Of a stretch of 64,000 bases of DNA, positions 62,971 through 64,000 are shown in pieces. The stretch is taken from assembly GCF_937616625.2 (NCBI RefSeq), contig NC_065571.1, positions 25,184,201-25,248,200 of the forward strand. The letters are read 5' to 3'. Below the pieces are notes generated by a model. The model worked only from the letters and a program-made list of their open reading frames with translations. It ran no database searches and was not told where the DNA came from. The position numbers were made by a program, and so were the translations under genes. Numbering within the stretch: position 1 is the stretch's first letter; the number at the start of each line of letters is the position of its first letter. This DNA is from Mercurialis annua. Lineage: Eukaryota; Streptophyta; Magnoliopsida; Malpighiales; Euphorbiaceae.

Positions 62971-64000
62971 GAGTTGATTCTGAAAGAAAAGAAGGGGCAA
63001 AGGCCGCCTGAGCCACTAGAAACAATCCAACTCTCGAATAGCGATATGTCAGTACAAATTGGTATGAACTGGTCAGTAAAAGGCCGAGCTACGGTCGTAA
63101 ATCGGATAAGAGAATTTTCCTCTGAATTCTCCAATAAACCGGAGGAGATTAGTGGTGCGGACCTGAGAATCATAACTCACAAGATGAAAGTTGATCCTAA
63201 TTGCAAGCCGGTCAAACAGAAGAAAAGGGTTTTTTTGCTAGAGAAGTAGTTAGCGATTAAGGAGGAGGTTGATATGCTGATGAAAGCAGGCTTTATCAGA
63301 AAAGTTCACCACTCTGAATGGCTTGCAAATGCTGTCTTGATCAAAAACGCAAATGGAAGATGAAGGCTTTGTATAGATTACACCAATCTCAACAATGCCT
63401 GTCCGAAAGACTGTTTCCCTCTACCGAGCATCGATCAGCTGGTAGATGCAACGTGTGGTTTTGCAGTATTCTCCTTCCTAGATGCCTCCATAGGCTACCA
63501 TCAAGTGCAGATGGACAAAGAAGATGAAGAGAAAACATCTTTTGTCACCGACATGGGAACATACTGTTACCAAAAAATGCCCTTCGGGCTGAAAAATGCC
63601 GGAGCAACCTACCAGAGATTGATGAATTACGTTTTCAGTGACCAGCTAGGTCGGAATGTGGAAGTTTACGTTGATGACATCGTAGTGAAATCCAGTAGTA
63701 TTGAAGATCACGCAAAAGACCTCGCTGAAACTTTTGCTAAGTTGAGAAAATATAATGTGAAGCTGAACCCGGACAAGTGTGTGTTCGCGATCAGATCAGG
63801 AAACTTTTTAGGGCACATGGTATCAAAAAAGGGGATAAAAGGAAACCCGGTAAAAACAGAGGCCATCAAGGAAATGAAAGATCCTCGATCGGTAAAAGAG
63901 GTGCAAAAACTAAATGGGCGAATCACTGCTCTCGTCCGTTTCATGAGTTGTTCGCCGAAAAGGTGTTTGCCATTTTTCGAAATATTGAAAAACACAAAGA
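62971..64000 (+). pseudogene. pol: Reverse transcriptase region, broken and cut by window edge
   Basis: Would copy the element's RNA into DNA. In order: KPVKQKKR (about 63207), MLMKAGFIRKV, EWLANAVLIKNANG, then IDYTNLNNACPKD, PLPSIDQLVDAT, MPFGLKNAGATYQ (about 63577), the catalytic YVDD (63667-63678), and NFLGHMVSKKGI. These are the canonical RVT_1 blocks of Ty3/gypsy elements. Two in-frame stops break it: TAG 63247 and TGA 63361; the second sits where the family has Trp (N-G-K-W-R). From 63364 to the end of the window the frame is open. RNase H and integrase would follow outside the window. Confidence 0.94.

Larger units (their letters stand above)
59771..64000 (+). mobile_element. Ty3/gypsy retrotransposon, Tat-type, left part
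   Basis: 5' LTR 59771-60384, primer-binding site, then gag, protease and reverse transcriptase in the standard gypsy order, cut by the window edge within the polymerase. The gag with a C-X2-H-X4-H-X4-C knuckle, the protease block ending in ILGRP, and an RT with MPFGLKNAGATYQ and YVDD fit the plant Tat lineage. Nine in-frame stops and three frameshifts show that this copy cannot make its polyprotein. RNase H, integrase and the 3' LTR should lie to the right of the window. Confidence 0.93.

Noticed and set aside
63708..63995. Minus-strand 95-codon frame opposite reverse transcriptase
   Set aside because: Antisense to the RT blocks with YVDD; no independent signal.
1..64000. Telomeric repeat, rDNA or tRNA genes
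   Set aside because: No TTTAGGG arrays, rRNA segments or tRNA-like cloverleafs were seen; the CTTTTTAGC stretches of the satellite only superficially resemble telomeric repeats.

Overview
This window is plant nuclear heterochromatin. No host protein gene, tRNA or rRNA gene could be supported. The plant assignment rests on four things: a CACTA (En/Spm-type) DNA transposon with a plant Transposase_24-like pseudogene, an LTR element with the TGGTATCAGAGC primer-binding site (plant initiator tRNA-Met), a Ty3/gypsy element of the plant Tat type, and a large satellite array. The species cannot be named from the sequence.

About two thirds of the window (roughly 43 kb, about 700 monomers) is one tandem satellite with a 60-bp unit, in four blocks: 1-6448, 9142-24025, 28586-35569 and 45062-59770. 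The unit carries three ACGT cores at monomer positions 11, 21 and 41, a T-run before AGCRA, and TTTAAGCC at its start. Because 60 is a multiple of 3, one frame often stays open and reads as a 20-residue repeat (TKQIQ..FHLFS..LSQTFTN). I treat these open frames as by-products of periodicity. The array has higher-order structure: a 3026-bp unit in three copies (10146-19700), ~1-kb units (22.4-24 kb, 54.2-56.2 kb), an 868-bp duplication (30.4-32 kb), 240-bp tetramer amplifications (17.2-17.8 kb, and an exact one at 48060-48539), and recurrent short monomers.

Four mobile elements interrupt the array. (1) 6449-9141 is an isolated LTR, probably truncated at its right end. (2) 24026-28585 is a 4.56-kb non-autonomous CACTA element with perfect 15-bp terminal inverted repeats, a CCT target duplication and a decayed minus-strand Transposase_24-like gene. 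(3) 35570-45061 is a complete 9.5-kb LTR retrotransposon with 2.63/2.70-kb LTRs, PBS and polypurine tract but no recognisable gag-pol; the LTRs differ by about 25 substitutions and a 70-bp minisatellite length change. (4) 59771-64000 is the left part of a Ty3/gypsy Tat-type element (614-bp LTR, PBS, gag, protease, reverse transcriptase), broken by nine stop codons and three frameshifts, running off the right edge.

Nothing here is an operon or a defence system. The array evolves by unequal exchange at its internal ACGTT repeats and at larger scales, and it hosts insertions. At the CACTA element and at the 9.5-kb element, the satellite resumes in phase on the far side, so these transposons landed in a pre-existing array.
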